A stretch of DNA of 64,000 bases from Actinomycetota bacterium (lineage in GTDB: Bacteria > Actinomycetota > Actinomycetes > Streptosporangiales > Streptosporangiaceae): contig DAHVDE010000041.1 in the NCBI GenBank assembly GCA_027313705.1, forward strand, positions 143,473 through 207,472, written 5' to 3'. Shown one piece after another: positions 7,673-16,973 of the stretch (within the stretch, counting starts at the first letter, position 1; the number at the start of each line of letters is the position of its first letter). A program made the translations under genes and the position numbers. Under the pieces are notes generated by a model. It had not been told where the DNA came from and did not search any database. It saw nothing but the letters and a program-made list of their open reading frames with translations.

Positions 7673-9283
7673 TCAGCGCAGCGGCGGCAGATCCTGCGGC
7701 GGCCCGAGTACCGGGCGGAACAGGTCACCGCGCTCGGCTATCCGGTCCAGCACCGACCTGATAGTGAAGCCGTCTGGGCGCAAACCAGGGTCATCAAGCT
7801 CGTCCCACGCGATCGGCGCGGAGACCGGGGCGCCGCGGGCTGGCCTCGGGCTGTAGGGTGCGACGAGGGTCTTGTTCGACACGTTCTGCGTGTAGTCGAG
7901 GCGGGCGCGGCCCTCCCTTGCCCGCACATCCCATTTCCAGCTGACCAGTTCTGGCACGACCGCGCCGATCGCCTTCGACAGCTGCTCGACCCAGGTCCTG
8001 GTGTCGTCGTAGCTGAGCCCGGCGGTCACCGGGATCCAGATCTGGATTCCGCGCCTGCCGGTGACCTTGGGCTGGCCCCTGACGCTGACGTGCTCGAGCG
8101 CGGTGCGGTGCAACCTGGCCAGGGTGAGCACGTCTTCCCATGACGTGGCCTGACCGGGGTCGATGTCGATGAGCGCGTAGCTCGGATGGTCCGGATCGGC
8201 GGCCGGCGCGGTCCAGGCGTGCCACTCGAGCGCGCCGTAGTTGGCCGCCCAGACCAGCGCGGCGGGCTCGTCAACCACAAGGTACGTGGTCGACTTGTCG
8301 CGTTTTGCTGCCGGATTGTGCCAGCGCGGCAGCCAGTCAGGCACGTAATCAGGCAGCTGCTTGTTCCAGAAGCCGGGCTCAGTCACGCCACCGGGGAACC
8401 TGTGCATGTTAAGCGGGCGCCCGCGCAGGTAAGGAAGCACGGTCGGGGCGATCTGGGCCGCATAGCTGATCAACTCGCGCTTGGTGACCGGCGGTTCACC
8501 ATCCAGGCCTGGACATAGCTCCTTATCCAGGTTGGTCAGCCGCAACTGCTGGCCGAATACTTCCCACCTGCCAATGCTGCCCAGATCCGCGAGCGCGGCC
8601 AGTTCCTCCTCGCTCACCTGCACCGGCTGCGGCCGCAAGACCACGAGAGCTCGGTCAGCTGGCAGGTCGGACCGCCAGAGCCGGTCGGGATCGGCCCGCA
8701 CTTCCTCGCTGGTACGGCCGCTCAGCGCGGACCGAGGGTGTGCTTCTGTGTCCCAGCCCCTGACCGCGGACTCATCGTCCTTCTTCAGCAGCAGCCACTG
8801 CTCTTGCTCACCGTGCGCGGTCCTGCCCTTACTTCTGACCAGCACGAAGGTTCCACGCAATTTGCTGCCAGCCAGTTCGGCGTGCAATTGCCCAGCAGCC
8901 ACGGAGTCGACAGGGTCTTCACCATGGCGAGGTTCCCAGGTGCCGATGTCCCAGACGATCACGTCACCGCCACCGTATTCGCCCGACGGGATCACGCCTT
9001 CAAAATCCAGGTACTCGATCGGGTGATCCTCGACATGCACCGCCAGCCGCTTCACGGTCGGATCAAGGGTCGGCCCTTTGGGCACCGCCCAGCTCGCGAG
9101 CACCCCGGCCATCTCGAGCCGCAGGTCGTAATGCAGCCGCCTGGCCCGGTGCCGCTGCACCACGAACCTGAGCCCGCCCTCGTCAGCCGGCGAAATGCCT
9201 GGCCGGCCGGCCGGTTCTGGCGTCTTCGCGAAATCGCGCTTGGCATGGTAGGCGTCAAGAGGCTGGCCAGGGTCCTTCACCAT
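7673..9283 (-). CDS. ligD: LigD phosphoesterase-polymerase protein without ligase domain
   Basis: The 536-aa protein joins a LigD 3'-phosphoesterase domain (about residues 35-190: FVVQRHRARRLHYDLRLEM with catalytic His/Asp, VPKGPTL, HVEDHPIEY, GVIPSGEYG) to a LigD polymerase/primase domain (about 240-530: LNMHRFPGG, FWNKQ, catalytic LIDIDPG, GRRGIQIWIPV, ARLDYTQN). Both act in Ku-dependent non-homologous end joining, trimming and filling ends. The ATP-dependent ligase module is absent, so a separate ligase and Ku must be encoded elsewhere if the pathway works. ATG 9283 follows GAGGA by 7 nt. Confidence 0.93.
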   Translation of the reverse strand: MVKDPGQPLDAYHAKRDFAKTPEPAGRPGISPADEGGLRFVVQRHRARRLHYDLRLEMAGVLASWAVPKGPTLDPTVKRLAVHVEDHPIEYLDFEGVIPSGEYGGGDVIVWDIGTWEPRHGEDPVDSVAAGQLHAELAGSKLRGTFVLVRSKGRTAHGEQEQWLLLKKDDESAVRGWDTEAHPRSALSGRTSEEVRADPDRLWRSDLPADRALVVLRPQPVQVSEEELAALADLGSIGRWEVFGQQLRLTNLDKELCPGLDGEPPVTKRELISYAAQIAPTVLPYLRGRPLNMHRFPGGVTEPGFWNKQLPDYVPDWLPRWHNPAAKRDKSTTYLVVDEPAALVWAANYGALEWHAWTAPAADPDHPSYALIDIDPGQATSWEDVLTLARLHRTALEHVSVRGQPKVTGRRGIQIWIPVTAGLSYDDTRTWVEQLSKAIGAVVPELVSWKWDVRAREGRARLDYTQNVSNKTLVAPYSPRPARGAPVSAPIAWDELDDPGLRPDGFTIRSVLDRIAERGDLFRPVLGPPQDLPPLR

Positions 9284-9380
9284 GCTCCGATCCTCGCACC
9301 TGTCACCTGCACCGATCACTACGCCGATAACTCCGGGCAGAAGCTGGTTAGACCGGCCTCAGCCGGGCAGCGGCGATCAC

Positions 9381-9597
9381 ATGACCATGCTTACGCTCAG
9401 CAGGGAATGGTGGCGCCTCGCCGCATGCGCTGACGCGGAACCTGAGCTCTTCTTCCCGATCTCCGCCAGACCGGCAAGAGCAGGGTATCTGGGGCGGCCT
9501 AACCGACGAAGAAAGACGCCTGCTCAGGCGACGTCTTTCGAGAAGCGGACGAAACGCGCTCACCAGGGAAGCCGCCGAAAAGGCCGTCCGGGTCTGA
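9381..9597 (+). pseudogene. whiB-family gene with internal deletion and frameshift
   Basis: From ATG 9381 the first frame reads a WhiB N-terminus, ending WRLAACADAEPELFFPIS with the first Cys. The next frame, from about 9487, reads GIWGGLTDEERRLLRRRLS, the WhiB G[VI]WGG turn and basic C-terminus, to TGA at 9595. The middle part with the other three cluster cysteines is missing and the halves are out of frame. It therefore cannot encode a 4Fe-4S WhiB protein. It sits directly upstream of the sigma-factor gene. Confidence 0.8.
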
Positions 9598-9616
9598 CCG
9601 TTCCGGCCGGCCGGAT

Positions 9617-9640
9617 GTTTAGGCCGCGCCGTGCGGGCAT
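9617..9640 (+). promoter_or_regulatory. SigB/SigF-type promoter for the sigma-factor gene
   Basis: GTTT (9617-9620), a 14-bp spacer and GGGCAT (9635-9640) resemble the GTTT-N14-16-GGGTAT promoters read by SigB/SigF-family factors. It lies 34 nt before the ATG of a gene of that same family, so autoregulation is plausible. Confidence 0.45.
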
Positions 9641-9673
9641 ACCAACGCCTGATCCCCACGGAGGCGACTAACC

Positions 9674-10459
9674 ATGACATCAGTCATAGCACTGGACGAA
9701 TACTCCGACACTGAGCTGCTGGCCCTAATCCAGGACGAGCCGTTCGGCAGCCGCGCGCGCGAAGAAGCCTGCGCGGTCCTGGTCGGGCGGTACCAGCCGC
9801 TGGTGCGCTCCTGCGTGCTGCGCTACCGCGACAGCCCGGAGCCGATCGAGGAACTCATGCAGGTCGGCTACGTCGGCCTGCTCAAGGCGATCAACAACTT
9901 CAATGCCGAACTCGGCGGCAGCCTCGCGGCCTACGCGCAGCCGTGCGTGAGCGGCGAGATCAAGCGGCACTTCCGTGACAAGCGCTGGCAGGTACATGTG
10001 CGCCGGGCAGCGCAGGAGCGCCGGCTTGAGATCAGGAAGGCAAGAAGCGAACTGGCCCAGGAACTCAGCCGGATGCCGACGGACTCAGAACTTGCCGGCC
10101 ATCTCGGTATCAGCCAGGCTGACCTGGCTGATGCCCAGAAGGCTGACCTGGCGTTTCAGGCTTCGTCGATCGACGCACCGCTGTCAGCGGAGAGCGCAGA
10201 AGGCGGCACGCTCGCCGACGTGCTCGGTCACGAGGACCTGCGGCTTGAGACCACGCTGGAAATGGACGCCGTCTGGGCGCATCTCGGCGACTTGCCAGAA
10301 CGCGAGCAGAAGCTGCTGCTGATGCGCTTTTACGGCAACATGACCCAGAGCCAGATCGGCGACGAGCTCGGCATCTCCCAGATGCATGTCTCCCGGCTGC
10401 TCGCGCATGCGCTCGGCTTCCTGCGCGACCGCCTGCTCGCGCGGGAAGACCGGGCCTGA
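9674..10459 (+). CDS. SigB/SigF-family RNA polymerase sigma factor
   Basis: The 261-aa protein is a group 3 sigma factor. Region 2 is EELMQVGYVGLLKAINNFN then AQPCVSGEIKRHFRDKRW (typical of the SigB/F/G group); region 3 contains ELSRMPTDSELAGHLGIS; region 4 is LPEREQKLLLMRFYGNMTQSQ and ISQMHVSRLL. GGAGG lies 9 nt before ATG 9674. Such factors are normally held by an anti-sigma kinase and released by a STAS antagonist; a STAS protein and HATPase-type proteins lie within 10 kb. Confidence 0.93.
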   Translation: MTSVIALDEYSDTELLALIQDEPFGSRAREEACAVLVGRYQPLVRSCVLRYRDSPEPIEELMQVGYVGLLKAINNFNAELGGSLAAYAQPCVSGEIKRHFRDKRWQVHVRRAAQERRLEIRKARSELAQELSRMPTDSELAGHLGISQADLADAQKADLAFQASSIDAPLSAESAEGGTLADVLGHEDLRLETTLEMDAVWAHLGDLPEREQKLLLMRFYGNMTQSQIGDELGISQMHVSRLLAHALGFLRDRLLAREDRA

Positions 10460-10485
10460 CTCTTGGATTTGGAGGCTGACCGGAC

Positions 10486-10647
10486 ATGAGAACCGCGACT
10501 GGCCTGACGCTGATCGCATGAGGCGCGATACTCGCCCCCTATATCCACCTGAACTCAGGCAGCATGCTGGCTGGCAATCCTGGTGATGTCGTAGCCAGCC
10601 GCGAGGACCTCGAGGCTGAGCTCACCGAGGAGACCCCAGACCGCTAG
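10486..10647 (+). pseudogene. Small gene with an in-frame TGA
   Basis: From ATG 10486 (GGAGG about 10 nt upstream) the frame reads MRTATGLTLIA, TGA at 10519-10521, then GAILAPYIHLNSGSMLAG and an acidic tail to TAG at 10645. Ignoring the TGA, the 53-codon product looks like a small single-helix actinobacterial membrane protein (GLTLIA-GAILAP). The final stop overlaps the convergent phosphatase stop. It is either a nonsense-mutated small gene or coincidence. Confidence 0.4.
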
Positions 10648-12560
10648 CTTTCCCTGCCCGCCTGAGGTGCTTCGCCGACGCGCAGGGCGAGCATTGTCAC
10701 GTCGTCGAGCAGCACGCCGTCGCAGAATCCGGTCAGCGTCTGGCGCAGGCCGCCGACGACCTCGGCGGCGCTGCGACCTGACAGGCCGCTCAACGCGTCG
10801 GTTAGCTGATCGCCGAAGTAGCCGGCCAGCGGGCTTCGGGCGCCTGTCAGCCCGTCGGTGCAGAAGAACAGCAGATCACCAGGGCACAGGTCGAGTTCGG
10901 TGACCTCAGTTTCGCCCTCAGAGAAGATCCCGAGCGGAACGCCGCCTCCCTCGACCAGCCTGGCCCTGCCGTCCCCGAGCACGAGGACTGGTCCAGGGTG
11001 GCCAGCGCTGGCCAGTACGACCCGCAGCCTGCCCTCTCGCCAGCTCAGGTGGGCAGCGGCTGCGGTCACGAACCGGCCGCCGAAACCTTCAGCCAGCATG
11101 ATCTCGTTGGCACGTAGCAGGACGTCGGCAGGGTCGGCGGTCCAGTGGCTGAGCACCCGGATAGCGTGCCTGGCCGCGGCCGTTACCGCGGCCGCGTCCT
11201 GGCCCTTGCCTACCACGTCACCGATCGCGATGCCCCAGCCGTCTGGCGTCGGGTAAATGTCGTAGAAGTCCCCGCCGACGTCCTCGCCAAGCGTGGGCGG
11301 CAAGTGGGCGGCCGCTACGTCGACGCCAGGGATGGGTCTCGGCTCACGAGGCAGCAGGCTTCCCCTGAGCGCCTCGGCGGCCTCGCTTCGCCCGCGCATG
11401 GTGCGCTGCACGGCGATCGTCGCGGCCAGTTGCTCGGCCGCATCCTCGGCCAGGCCGACGTCCGCCAGCCTGAACATCCCCGCCGCCGCCTCCCTGACCA
11501 GGGTTAGCGTGCCAAGGCGGATTCCGGGCGCGACGATGGGGACGCACAGCACGCAAGCACCGCCGAGCAGCAGCAGAACCGGCACGCCGGATTCGCTGGC
11601 ACCGAGAATCCCCTCATCCTCAGGGTGCGCAATCAGAAGGGCGCTGTCGCTGGCGGCGACCAGGCTGGCGACCCCGCCGGCTGGCGGCTCGGCGGACATG
11701 ATCGCCTGAACCAGGCCGGCCGAGCCTTCCTTGTCCGGGCCGGCGGCCGAGTGCCTGCGCAACGTCCCTTCCTCAAACACGTCGATGATCACCCAGGTCG
11801 CTATGGTCCCGGCGAGGAGCCGCCCGAATCGCTGCAAGGTCTGCGCCTCGCTTGCGGGGGCATTTTCAAGCAGCAGCCTGCTGATCGCCGTCGCCACGTC
11901 GAACCGCCTGGTCAGCGCGCTCACCAGGTCGGTCACCTGGTCGGTCGTCTCCATCGGTTCCTGCGGCAGCGCAGGCCGGGCTTCCTGCGGCCCGGTCACC
12001 TGATCCTTCGCCGCCAGCGGGACCGCGACCACTAGCAACCGGTCTTCGTCACCGCGCACGGTCACGGTCATGATGGTGAGCTGGCACTGCCGCACGCCGC
12101 GGTACCCGACCAGGCCGCAGCTGCGTGCCTGCGGTTCGCCGGTGCGGCCGACCGCGGCGAGTTGCGAGGCGAGCGCCGCCCTCGCCGCCGGCTCGGCGAG
12201 CGAACTGAAGGCTCGCCCGGTCGCGTAGCCGGGCGAGGCGCCGATGAGCCCGGACGCGGCCGAGTTAGCCCGCCTGATCGCGCCGTCCATGCCGAGCAGG
12301 AAGATCGCCACGGGCACCTGCGCGAAGATGGCCGCAAGCAGCTTGCGGTCCGCGCTGGACCCCTCGCTGACCGAGCCGGGCGCAGGAGCCAGCTCGATCG
12401 CCTCGACTGCCGCGTCAAGCTCGGCCAGGGCCGCGTCGAGCAGCGGCTGAGCATCGGCGTGTGGCACCGCAGCGGCCTGGCGGAGCGCGAGCACCCGGTC
12501 CCGCAGGCCGCCGGCGTCCGGTGCCTGCTTGCTGGAGTCAGCGTGCTGTCGCGGGGCCAA
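10644..12560 (-). CDS. PAS-GAF-SpoIIE (PP2C) protein phosphatase
   Basis: The 638-aa protein has a PAS domain (about 70-190, LLAAIFAQVPVAIFLLGMDG), a GAF domain (about 225-395) and a C-terminal SpoIIE/PP2C domain (about 405-632) with the metal motifs VGGDFYDI, GDVVGKGQDAA, FFCTDGLT and LLDDVTML. Such RsbU-like phosphatases dephosphorylate STAS anti-sigma antagonists. The start is TTG 12560, preceded by GGAGGA, and overlaps the end of the upstream ANTAR gene by 23 bp, so translation is probably coupled. It is soluble, with no membrane segment. The STAS partner may be the product of 19295-19642. Confidence 0.9.
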   Translation of the reverse strand: MAPRQHADSSKQAPDAGGLRDRVLALRQAAAVPHADAQPLLDAALAELDAAVEAIELAPAPGSVSEGSSADRKLLAAIFAQVPVAIFLLGMDGAIRRANSAASGLIGASPGYATGRAFSSLAEPAARAALASQLAAVGRTGEPQARSCGLVGYRGVRQCQLTIMTVTVRGDEDRLLVVAVPLAAKDQVTGPQEARPALPQEPMETTDQVTDLVSALTRRFDVATAISRLLLENAPASEAQTLQRFGRLLAGTIATWVIIDVFEEGTLRRHSAAGPDKEGSAGLVQAIMSAEPPAGGVASLVAASDSALLIAHPEDEGILGASESGVPVLLLLGGACVLCVPIVAPGIRLGTLTLVREAAAGMFRLADVGLAEDAAEQLAATIAVQRTMRGRSEAAEALRGSLLPREPRPIPGVDVAAAHLPPTLGEDVGGDFYDIYPTPDGWGIAIGDVVGKGQDAAAVTAAARHAIRVLSHWTADPADVLLRANEIMLAEGFGGRFVTAAAAHLSWREGRLRVVLASAGHPGPVLVLGDGRARLVEGGGVPLGIFSEGETEVTELDLCPGDLLFFCTDGLTGARSPLAGYFGDQLTDALSGLSGRSAAEVVGGLRQTLTGFCDGVLLDDVTMLALRVGEAPQAGRES

Positions 12561-13269
12561 GGTGAGCGCTTCCTCCCGCGCGCCCGCTCCGCTTGACGCC
12601 AGACTCGACTATTTCCCTGGCCAGGTCGACAGCCCTGATGTTGCGGCGCTGGCTGACTTGGCGCAGCCGGTCAAGCGCCTCGTCCGCGCTGCAGCCGAAG
12701 GCATGCATGAGAATTCCTTTCGCCTGGTCGACGACGGCCCGGCCGTCTGCCGCGTCCTGAAGCTGGCTGGCCGTGCGGCGTGCGTGGTCGTAGCGGGCAA
12801 CCGCGCCGATGACGGCGCCGCCGAGCGCTCCGAGCAACTCGGCCATCTGAGCCTGCCGCGGATCGATGCATCGCGGCCTGGTGCCGGCCAGCATGAGCGT
12901 GACGGCACCGCCGCCCCTGGCCAGGTGGGCCGATATCAGCACACAGCGCACGCCGATCAGCAGCGCCGCCGCCCCGAACTGCGGCCATCTCTCGCTGTCT
13001 AAGGTGTCCGGGCAGCTCACCGGCTCGCCGATGCTGGCGAGAGCGTCGATGGCAGGACCGCGACCGGCCTGGACCTGGACTTCGACCAGCCTCGGCAGGT
13101 CTGGATGGGTCGCGGCGGCAAGCTCGGGCTCGCCCTGCGCCCACATGACCGCGCTTGCCGCCGAGCAGCCGGGCACCGACTGCACGGCGGCGCCCGCTAG
13201 CTGGCACAGCGACCGCGCACCTGACGCACCGCCCAGGTCGAGCAACTCGAACAGGTCTGAGCCAGGCAT
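12538..13269 (-). CDS. GAF-ANTAR regulator
   Basis: The 243-aa protein has an N-terminal GAF-like sensor (about 10-150) and a C-terminal ANTAR RNA-binding domain (about 170-228: ASQLQDAADGRAVVDQAKGI, then FGCSADEALDRLRQVSQRRN). ANTAR domains bind twin hairpins in nascent RNA and antiterminate transcription. ATG 13269 has GGAGG 5 nt upstream, so the longer frame to 13356 is not used. It lies between the hybrid kinase and the SpoIIE phosphatase in what looks like a three-gene operon. Confidence 0.9.
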   Translation of the reverse strand: MPGSDLFELLDLGGASGARSLCQLAGAAVQSVPGCSAASAVMWAQGEPELAAATHPDLPRLVEVQVQAGRGPAIDALASIGEPVSCPDTLDSERWPQFGAAALLIGVRCVLISAHLARGGGAVTLMLAGTRPRCIDPRQAQMAELLGALGGAVIGAVARYDHARRTASQLQDAADGRAVVDQAKGILMHAFGCSADEALDRLRQVSQRRNIRAVDLAREIVESGVKRSGRAGGSAHLGPATAR

Positions 13270-13345
13270 GTCACCTCCGCCTTCGGGTACCCGCGATTCA
13301 ATCGTGCCACCATTCTCGGCCGCCAGTGCCTCCGGCCAGGCCAGG

Positions 13346-16300
13346 TCAGCCGTCAAGCCAGCGTTCCATGCAGGTGAGCAACTGCTCGGTGTCCACCGGC
13401 TTGGTCACGTAGTCGCTGGCACCTGCCGCGATGCTCTTGTCCTTGTCGCCGTGCATCGCCCGTGCGGTGACCGCGATCACGGGCAGGTCGGCGAACCGCT
13501 TCATGGCCCGGATAGCCCGGGTGGTGGCGTGACCGTCTAGCTGCGGCATCATGACGTCCATCAGGACCAGGTCGATGTCTCCGGCAGCCAGTGCCTCGAT
13601 GCCATGCCGGCCGTTGTCCGCGTGCACGACGGTCAGACCGTAAAGCTCGAGCACGCTGCTCAGCGCGAACACGTTGCGCGGGTCGTCGTCGATGATCAGT
13701 ACCTTCCTGCCACGCAGGCTGTCATGCGCGCCGGCCTTCGCGACCCGACTGACCTCGGCCAATGCGCTGCCGCGATCCGGCTGGCCGGCGACCTTGCCCT
13801 GCTGCGGCGCCGTGACCGCCGCCATGGCGGCGGCTCCTCCGGCCTGACCTGCTACCTGCCCGGCCGCACCTGGCCAGGCGGTTGGCAGGTACAAGGTGAA
13901 GGTGCTGCCGGTACCCAGCGCGCTTTGCACCGTGATCCGCCCGCCAAGCTGCATGGCGACCTCGCGGCAGATGGCCAGTCCGAGACCGGTGCCGCCGTAC
14001 TGGCGGCTGGTCGTGCCGTCTCCTTGCTGGAAGGCGCCGAAGATGGCCTCCAGGTTCTCCTCCGCGATCCCTATGCCGGTATCGGTAACCGCGAACTCCG
14101 CGAAGGCCTCGTCGCCGAGTATCGCCAGCCGCACCTCGCCTGAGTCGGTGAACTTGACGGCGTTGGACAGCAGGTTGTGCAGGATCTGACGCAGCCGCTG
14201 CTTGTCGGTGAAGATCTCGGCCGGAACGTCTTCCGCCAGCTTGATGGCGAAGTGAAGGCGCTTTTCAGCGGCGAGCGGCAAGAAGACCGCGTCGAGTTCT
14301 TCGACAAGCCCCCTGACCGCGAACCGCTCAGGATGCACGTCCATCTTCCCCGCCTCGACCTTGGACAGGTCAAGAATGTCGTTGATCAGCTGGAGCAAAT
14401 CAGAGCCAGACGAATGGATGACGTTGGCATATTCCACCTGCTTGGGGCTCAGGTTCTCGGTCGGGTTCTGCGCGAGCAGCCTGGCCAGCACCAGCAGGCT
14501 GTTGAGCGGGGTGCGCAACTCGTGCGACATGTTCGCGAGGAACTGGGACTTGTACCTCGAGGCCTGGTCAAGCTGCCTGGCCCGTTCCTCGATCTCTCGC
14601 CTGGCCTGCTCTATCTGCGCGTTCTTGAGCTCGATGTCGCGGTTCTGCCTGGCTAGCTGGGCCGCCTTATCCTCCAGGTCGGCATTCGAGCGCTGCAGTT
14701 CGTCCTGCCTGATCTGAAGCTCGCTGGTGCGGGCCTGCAACTCGCCGGCCAGCCGCTGCGACTCGGTCAGCAGGGCGTCGGTGCGCGCGTTCGCGAGGAT
14801 CGTGTTCACGTTGATGCCGATGGCCTCCATAAGCTGCTCGAGGAAGTCCTTCTGCACCGAGGTGAACCGGAAGAACGACCCCGCCTCGATCACACCGAGC
14901 ACCTGGTCCTCGAAGACGACAGGCAGCACGATCAGGCTGAGCGGCGGCGCCTCGCCGATTCCTGACGAGATTTGCACGTAGCCGGCCGGCACGTCGGTCA
15001 GCACGATCGGCTTCCTGGTCTTGGCAACCTGGCCGGTCAGCGACTGGCCGAGGCGCACCTGACTCGGCGATTCGATGTCCGGGCCCAGGCCGTAGCCGGC
15101 GATGAGCCGCAGGCGGCGGTCACCGCCGCTGCCTTCGGCCAGGAAGAACGTGCCGTGCTGCGCCTTCACGAGCGGGATGACCTCGTTCATGATCAGTTCG
15201 GCGACGGCGGTGAGGTCACGGTGGCCAGACATCAGGCTGCCGATCCTGGCCAGGTTGGTCTGCAGCCACTCCTGCTCGGTGTTGGCCTTGGTCGTCTCGC
15301 GCAGCGACCGCACCATCGCGTTGATGTTGTCCTTGAGTTCGGCGACTTCACCCTCGGCCTCAACCGAGATCGACCTGGTCAGGTCACCGGTCGCCACCGC
15401 GCTGGTGACCTCTGCGATGGCACGGACCTGCCTGGTCAGGTTCCCGGCCAGTTCGTTGACGTTCTCGGTCAGGCGCTTCCAGGTGCCTGACACGCCCTCG
15501 ACCTCTGCCTGGCCGCCAAGCCTGCCTTGGCTGCCCACCTCCCTGGCCACCCTGGTGACCTCTGCGGCGAACGAGGAAAGCTGGTCGACCATCGTGTTAA
15601 TGGTCGTCTTCAGCTGCAGGATCTCGCCCCTGGCGTCCACGTCGATCTTCTTCGACAGGTCGCCCCTGGCGACCGCGGTAGTCACCTCCGCGATGTTGCG
15701 CACCTGGCTGGTGAGGTTGTTCGCCATCGAGTTGACGTTGTCAGTCAGGTCCTTCCAGGTACCGGCCACGTTAGGAACGGCCGCCTGACCGCCGAGCATG
15801 CCTTCCGTGCCGACTTCCCTGGCGACCCTGGTGACCTCGCCAGCGAAAGCGCCGAGCGTGTCCACCATGCCGTTGATAGTGTCGGCGAGCGCCGCGACCT
15901 CGCCCATCGCCTCCACGGTGATCTTCTGGCTGAGATCGCCCTTGGCGACCGCAGTGGCCACGGTCGCGATGGATCGCACCTGATCGGTGAGGTTCGACGC
16001 CATCACGTTGACGTTGTCTGTCAGGTCCTCCCAGGTGCCTGACACTCCCCGGACAGTGGCCTGCCCGCCGAGCTTGCCGAGGGTGCCCACGTCTCTGGCC
16101 ACCCTGGTGACCTCGTCGGCGAACGCGGACAGTTGCCCGACCATCGTGTTGATGGTCTCCTTGAGCTCGAGGATCTCGCCGCGCGCATCGACCCGGATCT
16201 TCTGGCTCAGGTCACCCCTGGCGACAGCGGTAGTCACCGCCGCGATCGAGCGCACCTGATCGGTGAGGTTGGCGGCCATCACGTTGACCGACTCGGTGAG

Positions 16301-16852
16301 GTCCTTCCAGGTGCCTGACACGCCCTGGACGTCGGCCTGACCGCCGAGCTTGCCCTCGGTGCCGACCTCACGGGCTACCCTGGTGACCTCGTCGGCGAAC
16401 GAGGACAACTGCTCGACCATAGTGTTGATGGTGTTCTTGAGCTCGAGGATCTCGCCGCGGGCATCGACCGTGATCTTCTGGCTGAGATCGCCGCGCTGTA
16501 CCGCCGTGGTCACCTGCGCGATGTTCCTGACCTGGCCGGTGAGATTGCCTGCCATGGCGTTGACTGAGTCGGCGAGATCCTTCCAGGTGCCCACGACGCC
16601 GGGAATCTGGGCCTGGCCGCCGAGCTTGCCCTCGGTGCCAACTTCCCTTGCGACCCTGGTGACCTCTGAGGTGAAGAGCGCAAGCTGATCGTTCATGGCG
16701 TTGAACACCGTGGCGATCTCGTCGAGGAGCAGATCACCTGTCCTTGGCAGCCTGGTGCTGAAGTCGCCGCCGCGGACGGCGGTAAGGCCGGCGAGGAGCT
16801 GGGAAAGCGCCGGATTCGCCGGCTTATGAATATCTGTCGGAACCGGGGGCAT
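13346..16852 (-). CDS. HAMP-array hybrid histidine kinase
   Basis: The 1168-aa cytosolic protein has, in order, a series of HAMP domains with five about 92-residue repeats (about 20-530; each with [11 protein letters not shown] and GTWKDLT), a GAF domain (about 545-690), a coiled coil (about 700-770), HisKA ([11 protein letters not shown]), HATPase ([15 protein letters not shown]) and a C-terminal receiver ([16 protein letters not shown], phospho-acceptor Asp). This is the poly-HAMP group III hybrid-kinase design known from osmosensing kinases. No transmembrane segment is seen. Its ATG (16852) abuts the divergent ANTAR-PP2C gene; the GAF-ANTAR and SpoIIE genes follow downstream. Confidence 0.93.
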   Translation of the reverse strand: MPPVPTDIHKPANPALSQLLAGLTAVRGGDFSTRLPRTGDLLLDEIATVFNAMNDQLALFTSEVTRVAREVGTEGKLGGQAQIPGVVGTWKDLADSVNAMAGNLTGQVRNIAQVTTAVQRGDLSQKITVDARGEILELKNTINTMVEQLSSFADEVTRVAREVGTEGKLGGQADVQGVSGTWKDLTESVNVMAANLTDQVRSIAAVTTAVARGDLSQKIRVDARGEILELKETINTMVGQLSAFADEVTRVARDVGTLGKLGGQATVRGVSGTWEDLTDNVNVMASNLTDQVRSIATVATAVAKGDLSQKITVEAMGEVAALADTINGMVDTLGAFAGEVTRVAREVGTEGMLGGQAAVPNVAGTWKDLTDNVNSMANNLTSQVRNIAEVTTAVARGDLSKKIDVDARGEILQLKTTINTMVDQLSSFAAEVTRVAREVGSQGRLGGQAEVEGVSGTWKRLTENVNELAGNLTRQVRAIAEVTSAVATGDLTRSISVEAEGEVAELKDNINAMVRSLRETTKANTEQEWLQTNLARIGSLMSGHRDLTAVAELIMNEVIPLVKAQHGTFFLAEGSGGDRRLRLIAGYGLGPDIESPSQVRLGQSLTGQVAKTRKPIVLTDVPAGYVQISSGIGEAPPLSLIVLPVVFEDQVLGVIEAGSFFRFTSVQKDFLEQLMEAIGINVNTILANARTDALLTESQRLAGELQARTSELQIRQDELQRSNADLEDKAAQLARQNRDIELKNAQIEQARREIEERARQLDQASRYKSQFLANMSHELRTPLNSLLVLARLLAQNPTENLSPKQVEYANVIHSSGSDLLQLINDILDLSKVEAGKMDVHPERFAVRGLVEELDAVFLPLAAEKRLHFAIKLAEDVPAEIFTDKQRLRQILHNLLSNAVKFTDSGEVRLAILGDEAFAEFAVTDTGIGIAEENLEAIFGAFQQGDGTTSRQYGGTGLGLAICREVAMQLGGRITVQSALGTGSTFTLYLPTAWPGAAGQVAGQAGGAAAMAAVTAPQQGKVAGQPDRGSALAEVSRVAKAGAHDSLRGRKVLIIDDDPRNVFALSSVLELYGLTVVHADNGRHGIEALAAGDIDLVLMDVMMPQLDGHATTRAIRAMKRFADLPVIAVTARAMHGDKDKSIAAGASDYVTKPVDTEQLLTCMERWLDG
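15290..16670 (-). repeat. Five 276-bp tandem repeats encoding the HAMP array
   Basis: Within the kinase gene the 92-codon unit beginning [10 protein letters not shown] recurs five times with high nucleotide similarity, so it is a likely site of copy-number change or assembly collapse. Confidence 0.85.
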
Positions 16853-16973
16853 GTCAACTCCTCCTGGTCGCGAACGGGGTTGGTCCAGTTCGCGGGTAAT
16901 GGATTCAGCTCCTCCTGTTCGTTACTACCATCCAGCTGAGGCTCCCGTGGTCGCCAGAGAAGGTTCCGAGGTC

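Noticed and set aside
10519..10521. Selenocysteine at the internal TGA
   Set aside because: No SECIS-like hairpin noticed after the codon and no selenoprotein family; a nonsense mutation is simpler.
13604..16688. Several plus-strand frames opposite the HAMP kinase
   Set aside because: Shadows that copy the 276-bp repeat structure of the real gene; no independent start or motif.
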